Counted from the first letter of the stretch, positions 1 through 7,395 are shown. The stretch: 20,082 bases of DNA from Pseudomonadota bacterium (GCA_022360105.1 JAKSDL010000543.1:1-20082), one strand, 5' to 3'. Notes: generated by a model from the sequence alone, not told the origin. A program made the numbers and translations.

Positions 1-216
1 GAAATAGCTATCAAAAAAAATATTCTTGAAGAGGAGTTTTTTCATTGTATTACCTACATGGTTCAACACTTCGCTTGCGCTGAGGACGCTAAAAAGATCC
101 AGAAACTGTTTGATGAGAAAAGCATTGAGCATCAATTTATTGGAAAGAATACTAAAATCAAGTTTACACCAGTGGTTAACAGTGATTCTGATGATTGCAA
201 ACAAATGGAAACCTAA
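1..216 (+). CDS. C-terminal fragment of an unknown protein (5' end outside window)
   Basis: Frame 1 is open from the first base to a TAA at 214-216, giving 71 residues rich in Lys, Glu and Asp with three Cys (near residues 16, 26 and 67). The composition looks like a normal soluble protein. No start is visible, so the gene begins upstream of the window. I do not recognise the family. An overlapping reading frame at 26-223 gives a basic, Leu/Ser/Arg-rich translation that looks like a shadow. The small gene at 264 follows 47 bases later on the same strand and could be co-transcribed. Confidence 0.55.
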   Translation, partial: EIAIKKNILEEEFFHCITYMVQHFACAEDAKKIQKLFDEKSIEHQFIGKNTKIKFTPVVNSDSDDCKQMET

Positions 217-263
217 TTCGTGAATAAGGACTTGATTACTCACGAAACAACAAGGGAGGAAAA

Positions 264-467
264 ATGCCAGGCCGAGTGCTGAAACGTTCTACCGATTCGG
301 CAAAACGATCAATTTTGAATAACGCCAAAGAGCCGGGAATCGATAAAGTAAGAATCCCAAACATTGATATCCTGCGAATTTTAATTGAAGTCAGTATGGA
401 GTGTAAACTGGATGATTTGGAACAAGCCGAGTTGTTGGCACACCTCAATCTGTTTAACGAGTTTTAA
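264..467 (+). CDS. Small hypothetical protein (67 aa)
   Basis: ATG is preceded by a strong Shine-Dalgarno (AGGGAGGA, about 250-259), which supports a translated gene and decides the start. The product has a basic N-terminal third (Arg/Lys/Ser), a short middle with KVRIPNIDIL, and an acidic Leu/Glu-rich C-terminal half likely to be helical (about residues 36-66). It has no signal peptide or membrane segment. I do not recognise a family. It lies 47 bases after the preceding partial gene and is followed by a terminator-like inverted repeat at 481-547, so it may be the last gene of an operon. Confidence 0.5.
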   Translation: MPGRVLKRSTDSAKRSILNNAKEPGIDKVRIPNIDILRILIEVSMECKLDDLEQAELLAHLNLFNEF

Positions 468-480
468 AAAAACCAAGGTT

Positions 481-547
481 AGGTCTTGAATGTTGACTTT
501 TTAATTTTAAGCATTCAACCGGCTGGACACGAGACCTTTTTATTTTA
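481..547 (+). terminator. Candidate rho-independent terminator after the small gene
   Basis: AGGTC (481-485) pairs with GACCT (533-537), and TTGAATG (486-492) pairs with CATTCAA (512-518), with a 14-base insertion on the 3' side. The 3' arm runs directly into TTTTTATTTT. The T-rich tail is good; the bulged stem makes the call moderate. Confidence 0.4.
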
Positions 548-596
548 GGAGTCTCATGCTCGTTGATTTCAGAAGGTACCAAGCGACAGACTGAGG

Positions 597-602
597 TTGA
601 CA
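597..602 (+). promoter_or_regulatory. Isolated -35-like element upstream of the N-acetyltransferase gene
   Basis: A perfect TTGACA lies 106 bases before the start codon of the arylamine N-acetyltransferase gene. At 17-bp spacing the -10 would be TAAAGA (620-625), a poor match, so the promoter call is weak. Confidence 0.2.
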
Positions 603-707
603 TGGCACCAATATAAAAATAAAGATAACAGCATATCAACCTGTTTGTAGCAAACGGACGATTTTCGCTTTTCAATGCTTGATTGAGTTTCACCTTCGGA
701 ATGATTC

Positions 708-1478
708 ATGACCTTGGATATTCAGGCATATCTGCAGCGTATTGGGCTTACTTCCCCACCAAATCCGGATCTGGATGGTTTAAAGCTGTTACACCGGCAG
801 CATTTATACACCGTACCTTTTGAGAATCTGGACATCGGAACCAACAGATCTATTATTCTGGATATAAATCTTTTGGAGCAAAAAATTGTTCAAAATCAGC
901 GGGGCGGTTTCTGTTATGAATTGAACGGACTTTTTTGCGAGCTCTTGAGGCAATTGGGGTTTGAAACAAAGATGATTGCAGCTGGTGTTTATGGCAAATT
1001 CGGAACTTTCAGTCCTGAATTCGACCATATGGCTTTGCTGGTCACAATAGAAGATGATCAATGGCTGGCGGATGTGGGATTTGGTCGGAATTTTCTTGAA
1101 CCGTTGGCATTCAAAATGGATGTTGAACAAACAGATCCGGCAGGCAGATTTAAAATTTCGTTTGATGGAGCATCCCATTACATTTTCTATATGCAAAACA
1201 ACGAGGGACAATTCATTCCCCAACATCGATTCACAATTTCATCAAGGCAACTTTCCGATTTCACAGAGATGTGTAACTTCCACCAGACCTCCGAAGAATC
1301 TCATTTCACCAGGGGTAGAATCTGTTCAATAGCCACACCTGATGGAAGAATCACCCTGGGTAAAAACAAGCTGATCAAGACAATCAACAACACCGAAGTG
1401 ACAGAAATAATAAATGATAATAATGTTATATCCGACATTCTCAAAAGTCATTTTAACATTAACCTGAAACCGGACTGA
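708..1478 (+). CDS. nat: Arylamine N-acetyltransferase
   Basis: Cytoplasmic enzyme that transfers the acetyl group of acetyl-CoA to arylamines, hydrazines or related amines through a cysteine thioester. At 256 aa it is slightly shorter than typical bacterial NATs (about 270-280). The N-terminal motif VPFENLDI (36-43) and RGGFCYELNG (65-74) are family signatures. The catalytic triad is complete and at the canonical numbering: Cys69, His107 (in FDHMAL) and Asp122 (in LADVGFG). The start is preceded only by a weak GGAA. The stop overlaps the ATG of the GNAT gene by one base (TGATG), so the two are translationally coupled. The physiological substrate cannot be told from sequence. The NAT fold is certain; the symbol is generic. 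Confidence 0.92.
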   Translation: MTLDIQAYLQRIGLTSPPNPDLDGLKLLHRQHLYTVPFENLDIGTNRSIILDINLLEQKIVQNQRGGFCYELNGLFCELLRQLGFETKMIAAGVYGKFGTFSPEFDHMALLVTIEDDQWLADVGFGRNFLEPLAFKMDVEQTDPAGRFKISFDGASHYIFYMQNNEGQFIPQHRFTISSRQLSDFTEMCNFHQTSEESHFTRGRICSIATPDGRITLGKNKLIKTINNTEVTEIINDNNVISDILKSHFNINLKPD

Positions 1479-1972
1479 TGATTACAATAAGAGCTTTTTC
1501 AGAAAGCGACTGGCCGAGTGTTTGGTCGATTTTGCAACCTGTATTCAAGGCTGCCGAAACCTACGCTTTTGATCCGGACATGACGGAACAGGAGGGGTAT
1601 TCAACCTGGATCGAGCTACCAAAAGCAACCTATATAGCGGTTGATGAATCGGAATCGATTGTCGGTACTTATTATATTAAAACCAATTTTCAAGGGCCCG
1701 GCTCCCACGTTTGCAACTGTGGGTATGTCGTTTCAAACCAGTACAGAGGCAAAGGAGTTGCTTCCGCCATGTGCCTTCACTCCCAAGAGCAGGCTCCAAA
1801 ACTTGGATACCGCTCCATGCAATTCAACAGCGTTGTTTCCACTAATATGGATGCCATCCATCTCTGGAAAAAGCTTGGTTTTCAAGTAATCGGAACCTTA
1901 CCCGAGGTATTCAATCATCCCAGGTACGGCTACGTAGATGCACTGGTGATGTTTAAAAAACTGGTAACCTAA
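1478..1972 (+). CDS. GNAT-family N-acetyltransferase
   Basis: A 164-aa single-domain GNAT acetyltransferase, of normal length for the family. The acetyl-CoA pyrophosphate-binding motif A is visible as YRGKGVASA (89-97). The C-terminal LWKKLGF (129-135), followed by GTLPEVF and a final beta strand DALVMFKKL, is typical of the PhnO/phosphinothricin-acetyltransferase-like branch. It would use acetyl-CoA to acetylate a small amine or a protein N-terminus or lysine; the acceptor is not predictable. Its ATG overlaps the stop of the NAT gene, so it is the second gene of a two-gene acetyltransferase operon. A 16-bp palindrome at 2003-2018 follows its stop. Confidence 0.85.
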   Translation: MITIRAFSESDWPSVWSILQPVFKAAETYAFDPDMTEQEGYSTWIELPKATYIAVDESESIVGTYYIKTNFQGPGSHVCNCGYVVSNQYRGKGVASAMCLHSQEQAPKLGYRSMQFNSVVSTNMDAIHLWKKLGFQVIGTLPEVFNHPRYGYVDALVMFKKLVT

Positions 1973-2002
1973 ACAACCCTTCCAACATAAAAAACCAAAA
2001 TT

Positions 2003-2018
2003 AACACCAATTGGTGTT
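2003..2018. repeat. 16-bp perfect palindrome
   Basis: AACACCAATTGGTGTT is self-complementary and sits 30 bases after the GNAT stop and 179 bases before the helicase gene. As RNA it forms a 6-bp stem with an AAUU loop, and CTTCCACATCTTTTTT follows. It could be a weak terminator for the acetyltransferase operon or a dimeric repressor site; the T-run is offset by about 10 bases. Confidence 0.4.
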
Positions 2019-2196
2019 CTTCCACATCTTTTTTGTAATATATCTACTGCGAGACTGTTTAAATCTTATATGATATCAGATTGACCATATATCCATATCA
2101 GGACCACATTTGTAAATCCCAGTTTGTGACGCTGTCATGGCGGTATTTTCGGATGAATAACCCTTTAAACGACCAAAATAATTCAGGAGACAGTCG

Positions 2197-3905
2197 ATGA
2201 AATTCGAAGATACCGGACTCAAGGCAGAAATTATCAAAGGAGTCAAACAACTGGGATTTGAGAAAACCACGCCTATTCAGGAAAAGGTTATTGAAGCCAT
2301 GCTGGAGCATCGCTCCGATTTGGTTGGATTAGCCCAGACAGGAACCGGAAAAACAGCTGCCTACGGCCTGCCTTTAATTCATCTGATCGATCGAAAATCA
2401 AAGGAAGTCAGGGACTTATTCTTACGCCTACCAGGGAGCTGTGCATGCAGGTTGCCGATGACCTGGTTAAATTTGCCAAATATTCGGAAGCCGTGGAGGT
2501 GGTAGCTGTGTATGGTGGGGCCAGCATCGATAATCAAATACGAGCTTTGAAGAAAAATGTTCAATTGGTAGTGGGAACTCCCGGACGTCTAAAAGACCTG
2601 ATCAACCGGAAAAAGCTGAATATCAAATCGATCCAGACCATTGTTTTGGACGAAGCTGATGAAATGCTGAGCATGGGATTTAAAGATGATCTGAATGCCA
2701 TTCTGGCCAAAACCCCGGACAACAGGCAAACCCTGCTATTTTCGGCGACCATGCCCAGGGAAATCGCAGAGATTGCTGATAACTACATGCACGATCCCAT
2801 TGAAATTGCCATAGGTAAACGCAATGTCGGCGCGGCGAACGTCAAACATCACTATTACATGGTCAACGCCAGTGATCGATATCTTGCTTTGAAGAGAATT
2901 GCCGATATCAATCCCGATATTTACGGCATCGTATTTTGTCGTACCCGCAAAGAAACCAAGGATGTAGCTGAAAAACTGATTAGCGATGGTTATAACGCCG
3001 ACGCTCTTCACGGGGATCTTTCTCAGGCACAACGAGATCATGTGATGAATCGATTCCGCATTAAAAATCTGCAGATGCTGGTTGCTACGGACGTCGCCGC
3101 CAGAGGACTGGATGTTACGGATCTTACCCATATCATTAATTACAACCTCCCTGATGAATCTGAAACCTATATTCACAGAAGCGGAAGAACGGGAAGAGCA
3201 GGCAAGGCTGGTGTCTGTATAACGATCATTCACAGTCGGGAAAAGAACAAGATCAAAATGATCGAAAAAAAGATTGGAAAAGATTTTGAACAAAAATTCG
3301 TGCCTTCGGGAGTTGAGATATGCGAAAAGCAGCTGTTCAGCCTGATCGATAAAATGCAGAAGGTAACTGTGGACGAAGCCCAAATTGAACCTTTTTTACC
3401 TGATATCTATCAAAAGCTGGACTGGCTTACCCGGGAAGATTTAATTAAACATTTTGTATCATTGGAGTTCAATCGGTTTTTAGATTACTACCGGAACGCG
3501 CCTGATCTTAATATTTTGGCCAAACAGAAGAAAAAGAAAACCAGGAAAAAGGGGAAAAGCGCCTACAATGAGGATTTCTCCCGGTTTTTTATCAATGCCG
3601 GGTCTCAGGATGGTTTGGAGCCTGCTTATCTGATAGGCCTGATCAACGAGAATACTAAAAAGCGGGATATAGATATCGGTAAGATAGAAATCATGAAGAA
3701 GTTTTCATTCTTTGAAGTGGATTCAGACTACACCGAAAAAATTATCAAAGGCTTCAACAAAGCAGAATACGGTGGCCGAAAGGTTATTGTAGAACTGGCA
3801 CAGGACAAAAAGGAAACTGATTTCGGCAAACAAAGTAAGCCGTGGGCCAGTGGCAAAAAGAAAAAAACAAAAGTCAAAAAAACCAAAAAGAAATCCAAAA
3901 AGTAA
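2197..3905 (+). pseudogene. DEAD-box ATP-dependent RNA helicase, DeaD/DbpA-like, single-base frameshift
   Basis: Superfamily 2 RNA helicase that unwinds structured RNA using ATP, probably in ribosome assembly or cold-shock mRNA handling. The first 71 codons (2197-2409) carry the Q-motif (TPIQ) and Walker A AQTGTGKT (46-53). The reading then continues one frame back from about 2409 with LILTPTREL (motif Ia), TPGR (128-131), DEAD (152-155), SAT (183-185), RGLDV and HRSGRTGRAG. One missing base near 2400-2411 (GTCAG where GTCCAG would restore KEVQGLIL) explains the break. Repaired, the protein is 569 aa with all helicase motifs, a C-terminal DbpA-type RNA-binding domain (about 460-535, with FSFFEV) and a Lys-rich tail. 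The downstream part has no other lesion, so this is either a very recent mutation or a sequencing/assembly error. An internal ATG at 2445 would start after motif Ia and lack Walker A. Confidence 0.88.
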
Positions 3906-3906
3906 C

Positions 3907-3987
3907 TATTCACCACGCTCTCTGATTCTTGTGCTTAAAATCCTTTATACAAAAAACTTCGTGTCCTCCTTGTCTTCGTGGTGAATA
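3907..3987. repeat. Inverted repeat around a CTTCGTGGTGAA-type intergenic sequence
   Basis: TATTCACCACG (3907-3917) is perfectly complementary to CGTGGTGAATA (3977-3987). The right arm belongs to a CCTTGTCTTCGTGGTGAA phrase resembling low-complexity dispersed repeats seen between genes in many environmental bacteria. It begins 1 base after the helicase stop and may also act in termination. The repeat-family identity is from memory and needs a genome-wide search. Confidence 0.4.
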
Positions 3988-4053
3988 AATACTCCCAAAA
4001 AAGTAAAACCAGCCGCCTGGATGGATATACTTTTAGTAAACTCCAATCCTCAA

Positions 4054-4083
4054 TTGACACGACAATTAAAGGCTATCTATAAT
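4054..4083 (+). promoter_or_regulatory. Perfect-consensus sigma70 promoter
   Basis: TTGACA (4054-4059), an 18-bp spacer and TATAAT (4078-4083). Both hexamers match consensus exactly. The predicted transcription start is near 4090, about 275 bases before rsgA, leaving a long leader or an independent small RNA that contains the mini-ORF and the hairpin. Confidence 0.75.
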
Positions 4084-4123
4084 TAGCAGACAACTAACAA
4101 TTATTCCCACCATTTGGAGTTTT

Positions 4124-4156
4124 ATGATTCCTGCTATCCTGGTGCAAGTCGTTTAG
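4124..4156 (+). CDS. Candidate ten-codon leader peptide
   Basis: ATG is preceded by GGAG (4116-4119) with a 4-base spacer. It encodes MIPAILVQVV and stops at TAG (4154-4156). Six of its ten residues are Ile, Leu or Val. Its position about 35 bases into the predicted transcript, and the fact that the last base of its stop codon is the first base of the long hairpin, resemble a regulatory leader peptide. No family is recognisable and chance is possible for so short an ORF. Confidence 0.3.
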   Translation: MIPAILVQVV

Positions 4157-4266
4157 GTTAATACCTGAAGGGATTGTGCGTTTAGCGACAATTAAATCCG
4201 CAATTCAAACAAGCGATCTTATTACGCTTGAATCCTCAACCGCATAATCCGCTGAAAGTATTAACC
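4156..4266 (+). ncRNA. Long imperfect RNA hairpin, candidate leader RNA or small RNA
   Basis: GGTTAATAC (4156-4164) pairs perfectly with GTATTAACC (4258-4266). GGATTGTGCG (4171-4180) pairs with CGCATAATCC (4241-4250) through nine Watson-Crick pairs and one G-U. Between these helices CTGAAG faces GCTGAAA, which allows two extra pairs flanking a tandem G-A/A-G pair, so the arms form one nearly continuous helix of about 25 steps. The apical part contains a second hairpin, CAAGCG/CGCTTG (4210-4215/4225-4230). It lies just downstream of a perfect promoter. I could not match it to a known riboswitch, 6S, SRP or tmRNA, and there is no U-run after it. Confidence 0.5.
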
Positions 4267-4364
4267 ATTCCTTCGAATTATTTCATTTCCCTGCCCTTTC
4301 TTTGTATTGCGTTCCGTGATCGATAGATCATAAAAGTGAGGGTAACATTGACCTACAGATCATA

Positions 4365-5465
4365 ATGGATTTTAAAATGAAACTAGACGACTTAGGATGG
4401 AACAATTTTTTTAATAATCAATTCAAGGAATTAAACAATCAGGATTATCAAATTGGAAGAATAGCCAATGTACAAAAAGGCAATTACCTGATCTATTCGC
4501 AACAGGAAGAGTTGTGGGGGAAAACCTCCGGTGGTTTTCTGCATAGAGCGGCAACATCCAGCGAACTTCCTGTTGTTGGGGATTGGGTGGCTTTTTCCTG
4601 GAATGTTGGAGATCGCACGGCAATTATCCACAAGCTGTTGGAAAGAAAAAATAAAATAGTCCGATCGGCAGCAGGGTCACGCAGAGAGTTATCGCAGTCC
4701 GTGTCCGCAGAGCAGGTTATTGCCGCAAATGTCGACCAGGCGTTTATCGTTTCAGGACTGGACAGGGATTATAATCTCAGGCGCATTGAAAGATATCTAA
4801 CCTTGGTTTATGACAGCGGTGCCACACCGATTATAATACTCAATAAGGCGGACCTGTGCGCCGATCCCTACGAAGTACAGCAGGAGGTAGAGTCAATTGC
4901 CTTTGGTGTGCCGGTGCACACCATCAGTGCCCAGGGCCAATCCGACCTTGCAGTTTTCCGGGAGTATCTTACTCCCGGAAAAACCAGTGTTCTCCTTGGC
5001 TCATCCGGGGTTGGCAAATCAACCATTATCAACAATTTATTGGGGACAGATCGACAGGCAACCCGCGAGATCAGCCACCATGTTGGTAAAGGAATGCATA
5101 CGACAACCACAAGAGAATTGCTTACCCTTCGTGATGGTGGCATCATCATCGACAATCCGGGAATGAGGGAGCTGCAACTTCTGGCTGACGAGGAAGACCT
5201 GGAGCAAACGTTTCCGGATATCGAGGAACTAGCTGTCGACTGCCGCTTTTCAGATTGCAACCATGACAACGAACCGGGTTGTGCGGTAAAAAGGGCGGTT
5301 GAGGATGGAGATTTGGATGAAGGCAGATACGAAAGCTTTTTAAAGCTGCATAGAGAAGTTGATCATATTGCTGAGAGAGAAATCAAAGGCTTCAAACTTG
5401 TTGAAAAGGACATGCAGCGAAAGATAAAAAATTACCAGCGGCATGTCTTAAAGAAGAAGAAATAG
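4365..5465 (+). CDS. rsgA: Ribosome small-subunit-dependent GTPase RsgA
   Basis: Cytoplasmic circularly permuted GTPase that checks late maturation of the 30S ribosomal subunit. At 366 aa it has the standard layout: N-terminal OB-fold (about 25-100), then GTPase motifs in permuted order G4 NKAD (160-163), G5 SAQ (188-190), G1 GSSGVGKST (212-220) and G3 DNPG (263-266). The zinc-binding C-terminal domain follows, with Cys293, Cys298, His300 and Cys306. The C-terminal tail is Lys-rich. Two starts are possible, ATG 4365 and ATG 4377 (Met5), neither with a good Shine-Dalgarno. The long structured leader upstream (4090-4364) may regulate it. It converges with a membrane-protein gene across a 13-bp inverted repeat. 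Confidence 0.95.
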   Translation: MDFKMKLDDLGWNNFFNNQFKELNNQDYQIGRIANVQKGNYLIYSQQEELWGKTSGGFLHRAATSSELPVVGDWVAFSWNVGDRTAIIHKLLERKNKIVRSAAGSRRELSQSVSAEQVIAANVDQAFIVSGLDRDYNLRRIERYLTLVYDSGATPIIILNKADLCADPYEVQQEVESIAFGVPVHTISAQGQSDLAVFREYLTPGKTSVLLGSSGVGKSTIINNLLGTDRQATREISHHVGKGMHTTTTRELLTLRDGGIIIDNPGMRELQLLADEEDLEQTFPDIEELAVDCRFSDCNHDNEPGCAVKRAVEDGDLDEGRYESFLKLHREVDHIAEREIKGFKLVEKDMQRKIKNYQRHVLKKKK

Positions 5466-5490
5466 GTTCAGCTCGTTTGTAATATTTAAA

Positions 5491-6324
5491 TTATATCTGG
5501 ATGTTTGCCCAAGCCGGTCTTTTTACATCCAGATATATCTTGATCGAAAAAACCAGGAAGATAAACGCATACAAAAACTCCCTGAATTCCCTGGGGCCGT
5601 TGGAAGGAAACATTTCTCTCAGATTTGCATTGATCACCCCTGTGATACCAATCAATATACTGGCAAATAGCACGTAGAACAAGTTTACCCATTGTTTGGA
5701 TTTTGTATTGACAAAAATAAAATAAGCCAGGACCAGGAATATTGTGTAATCCTGCGTCTTTATATAATTATAAGTAACGTAAGAGGCTACCAGTTGGAGA
5801 GATAAAATCATCCAATAGGAAGGAATCAAAAATCCCAGCAATCTGTTTTTACCTCGATGTATCCAGATGGTTGGAATCAGAATCATTAGTAAAACGATGG
5901 TCTCAACCGCATTGTTGAACACGCGGGTATCCAAATTGTGGAGATTCATTTCTCCCTGTCGGTTTATTTCCTCCATCATTTCAGGTGTTTCAAACTGAAA
6001 AATCCGTTGCCCCCAGCTAATTTCCTCTCCAAAAGCAAGGAAAAAAAGAATCCCGGCTCCCAATACCATTAAAAATCGCCATTTAACAAGACTACCCTCC
6101 TGTTTCCCGTTTTTATACATCTCTACAGAAGTCGTCATTAATATGAATCCGGTTGATAAAAAGAAAAAAGCTCCGCATGATTCAAACAACCCGTCTTCAC
6201 GCAGGAGATTTTCCAATACCCGGGGAAAATAAACAAGTAAAATGCTGGCTATAATAATAGCAAGCGATATAATCCAAAAAGAGACTTGATCTATTCGATT
6301 TAAAGGCAGATTTTGATCCTTCAT
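5491..6324 (-). CDS. Polytopic membrane protein of unknown function
   Basis: A 277-aa inner-membrane protein with about seven hydrophobic segments (for example residues 15-33, 49-66, 83-99, 139-155, 165-183, 193-206 and 213-231) and a further one near 249-265. The loop after the third segment carries a conserved-looking polar motif, GEEISWGQR (99-107), then NLHNL (127-131). Acidic residues and a His placed at a membrane edge resemble a membrane-embedded metal or catalytic site, but I cannot name a function. I recall similar GEEISWGQR/NLHN proteins only as uncharacterised. There is no good Shine-Dalgarno before the ATG. A 10-bp palindrome TACAATTGTA (6330-6339) lies immediately upstream. Confidence 0.75.
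   Translation of the reverse strand: MKDQNLPLNRIDQVSFWIISLAIIIASILLVYFPRVLENLLREDGLFESCGAFFFLSTGFILMTTSVEMYKNGKQEGSLVKWRFLMVLGAGILFFLAFGEEISWGQRIFQFETPEMMEEINRQGEMNLHNLDTRVFNNAVETIVLLMILIPTIWIHRGKNRLLGFLIPSYWMILSLQLVASYVTYNYIKTQDYTIFLVLAYFIFVNTKSKQWVNLFYVLFASILIGITGVINANLREMFPSNGPREFREFLYAFIFLVFSIKIYLDVKRPAWANIQI
5492..5537. terminator. 13-bp perfect inverted repeat between convergent genes
   Basis: TATATCTGGATGT (5492-5504) and ACATCCAGATATA (5525-5537) are exact complements with a 20-base loop. The hairpin starts 27 bases after the rsgA stop and includes the last 15 codons or so of the membrane-protein gene. It has no strong U-tract on either side, so termination is inferred from its position between convergent genes. 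Confidence 0.45.
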
Positions 6325-6329
6325 ATTGG

Positions 6330-6339
6330 TACAATTGTA
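6330..6339. repeat. 10-bp palindrome upstream of membrane-protein gene
   Basis: TACAATTGTA is self-complementary and lies 6 to 15 bases before the ATG at 6324 on the minus strand, where the ribosome binding site would be. It could be an operator or simply AT-rich chance. Confidence 0.2.
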
Positions 6340-6572
6340 ATCATGTTATAAAAACTGTTTAAAAACTCAATGTACTAAGTTTCAAGTCTTACCGAATCAT
6401 TTTTATTTTGGCTATTCGAAAACAAGCGCTTTGCAGACGTTTTTGTCTTCACACACGAGCTATGCTCTTTCATTGATAATCCTCTTGTTGCCCTGTACAT
6501 CAGGTCTTCAGCCATTAAATCCGGCTGCTTGTTTGATCCTCTGTTTATTCAACTTGAAACATTGAAACCAGC

Positions 6573-6938
6573 ATGACATATCAACCCATTCGTTTTGATG
6601 AAAAATTCTCCTTATTCCGGGAACACTGGTCTCCCAAAATCATTGCTGAAATGAACGACTACCAGTTCAAACTGGTGAAGATCCGGGGTGAATTTGTCTG
6701 GCACCGGCATGACGATACGGACGAAACTTTTATCGTATTGGAAGGTGAGATGAGCATAGAATTTGAAGATGGCATTGCCCACCTAAGGCAGGGTGAGATG
6801 TTCGTGGTTAAAAAAGGAACCCGGCACAAACCTCGCGCCAGAAATGAATGCCAGGTGATGGTCATCGAGCCCAGGGGAGTCGTAAACACAGGTGAAGCCG
6901 GTGGAGATAAGACGGCTCCCAATGATGTCTGGATCTAA
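6573..6938 (+). CDS. Small cupin-domain protein
   Basis: A 121-aa single-domain cupin. The metal-binding motif 1 is present as WHRHDDTDETFIVLEG: His44, His46 and Glu51 are the expected ligands. Motif 2 contributes His85 (KKGTRHKP). The fold is thus a one-domain beta barrel with a complete metal site. Small cupins of this WHxHxxxDE type include isomerase- and dioxygenase-like proteins as well as uncharacterised ones, so the reaction is unknown. It converges with the AlaX-like gene, with only 10 bases between the two stops, and shares no obvious pathway with it. Confidence 0.85.
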   Translation: MTYQPIRFDEKFSLFREHWSPKIIAEMNDYQFKLVKIRGEFVWHRHDDTDETFIVLEGEMSIEFEDGIAHLRQGEMFVVKKGTRHKPRARNECQVMVIEPRGVVNTGEAGGDKTAPNDVWI

Positions 6939-6948
6939 ACCGGCAATC

Positions 6949-7395
6949 TCACTGTTCCGGTTCTGACAACTTAAACCGGACCCGCAGCACCCCGTTTTCA
7001 TAATCACTGGAGACGATGCGAAAACGTCCGATCTGTGAGGTATTATCTACGTGCTCTCCGATACAAGGGACAGCATCATAGTCACCAATCCTGATGACAC
7101 GAATTTCGTTGCCAACCGACTCAGGTAGCCGTTTAAGGTTGTACGCTTTTTCTGCTTCTGACCTGTTTTCCATTGTCTCACATACAGGCATTCTGCTTTC
7201 TATAACCTGATTGATTCTCTCTTCCAGGTCCCTTGTCTCCTCCTCTGTCAGATTCCTTTCAAACTCATAGTCGCATTTTCCTTTTTTCTTATTGATATGG
7301 GCGCTGAAACTGCGTTCACATTGAAAGGTTTTCACCATGGTACCGTTAAGCAAGTGCTCCGCGGAATGCATTCTTCGCAAGGGATCTGTTTTCAT
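6949..7395 (-). CDS. AlaX-like alanyl-tRNA editing domain protein
   Basis: A 148-aa stand-alone version of the second additional (SAD) editing domain of threonyl/alanyl-tRNA synthetases. The zinc ligands are complete: HSAEH (His10, His14) and CIGEH (Cys111, His115). Free-standing proteins of this type (AlaX short form) hydrolyse mischarged tRNA, usually Ser-tRNA(Ala). The length fits AlaX-S, which lacks the N-terminal glycine-rich part. The family is clear; the tRNA specificity is inferred. It is transcribed divergently from the selenoprotein candidate, 188 bases away. Confidence 0.82.
   Translation of the reverse strand: MKTDPLRRMHSAEHLLNGTMVKTFQCERSFSAHINKKKGKCDYEFERNLTEEETRDLEERINQVIESRMPVCETMENRSEAEKAYNLKRLPESVGNEIRVIRIGDYDAVPCIGEHVDNTSQIGRFRIVSSDYENGVLRVRFKLSEPEQ

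Larger units (their letters stand above)
3906..4364. other. 459-bp intergenic region with promoter, mini-ORF and structured RNA
   Basis: No ordinary gene lies here. From left to right it holds an 11-bp inverted repeat flanking a common intergenic-type sequence (3907-3987), a perfect-consensus sigma70 promoter (4054-4083), a ten-codon ORF with a Shine-Dalgarno (4124-4156) and a long imperfect hairpin (4156-4266). About 98 bases of AT-rich sequence follow before rsgA. The elements are listed separately. Confidence 0.7.

Noticed and set aside
26..223. Open frame of 65 aa at the left edge
   Set aside because: It overlaps the frame-1 partial gene, has no Shine-Dalgarno and its composition is untypical; the frame-1 reading ending at 216 is preferred.
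603..625. Sigma54 promoter at TGGCAC upstream of the N-acetyltransferase
   Set aside because: The required TTGC at the -12 position is absent.
2395..2450. Programmed -1 frameshift in the helicase
   Set aside because: No X-XXY-YYZ slippery sequence or downstream stimulatory structure is visible near the frame change.
2736..3383. 215-aa minus-strand frame inside the helicase gene
   Set aside because: It is antisense to conserved helicase motifs, so it is a shadow of the coding strand.
4156..4266. Known riboswitch, 6S RNA, tmRNA or intrinsic terminator
   Set aside because: I found none of the conserved sequence cores I know for these, and no U-tract follows the hairpin; it is left as an unassigned structured RNA.
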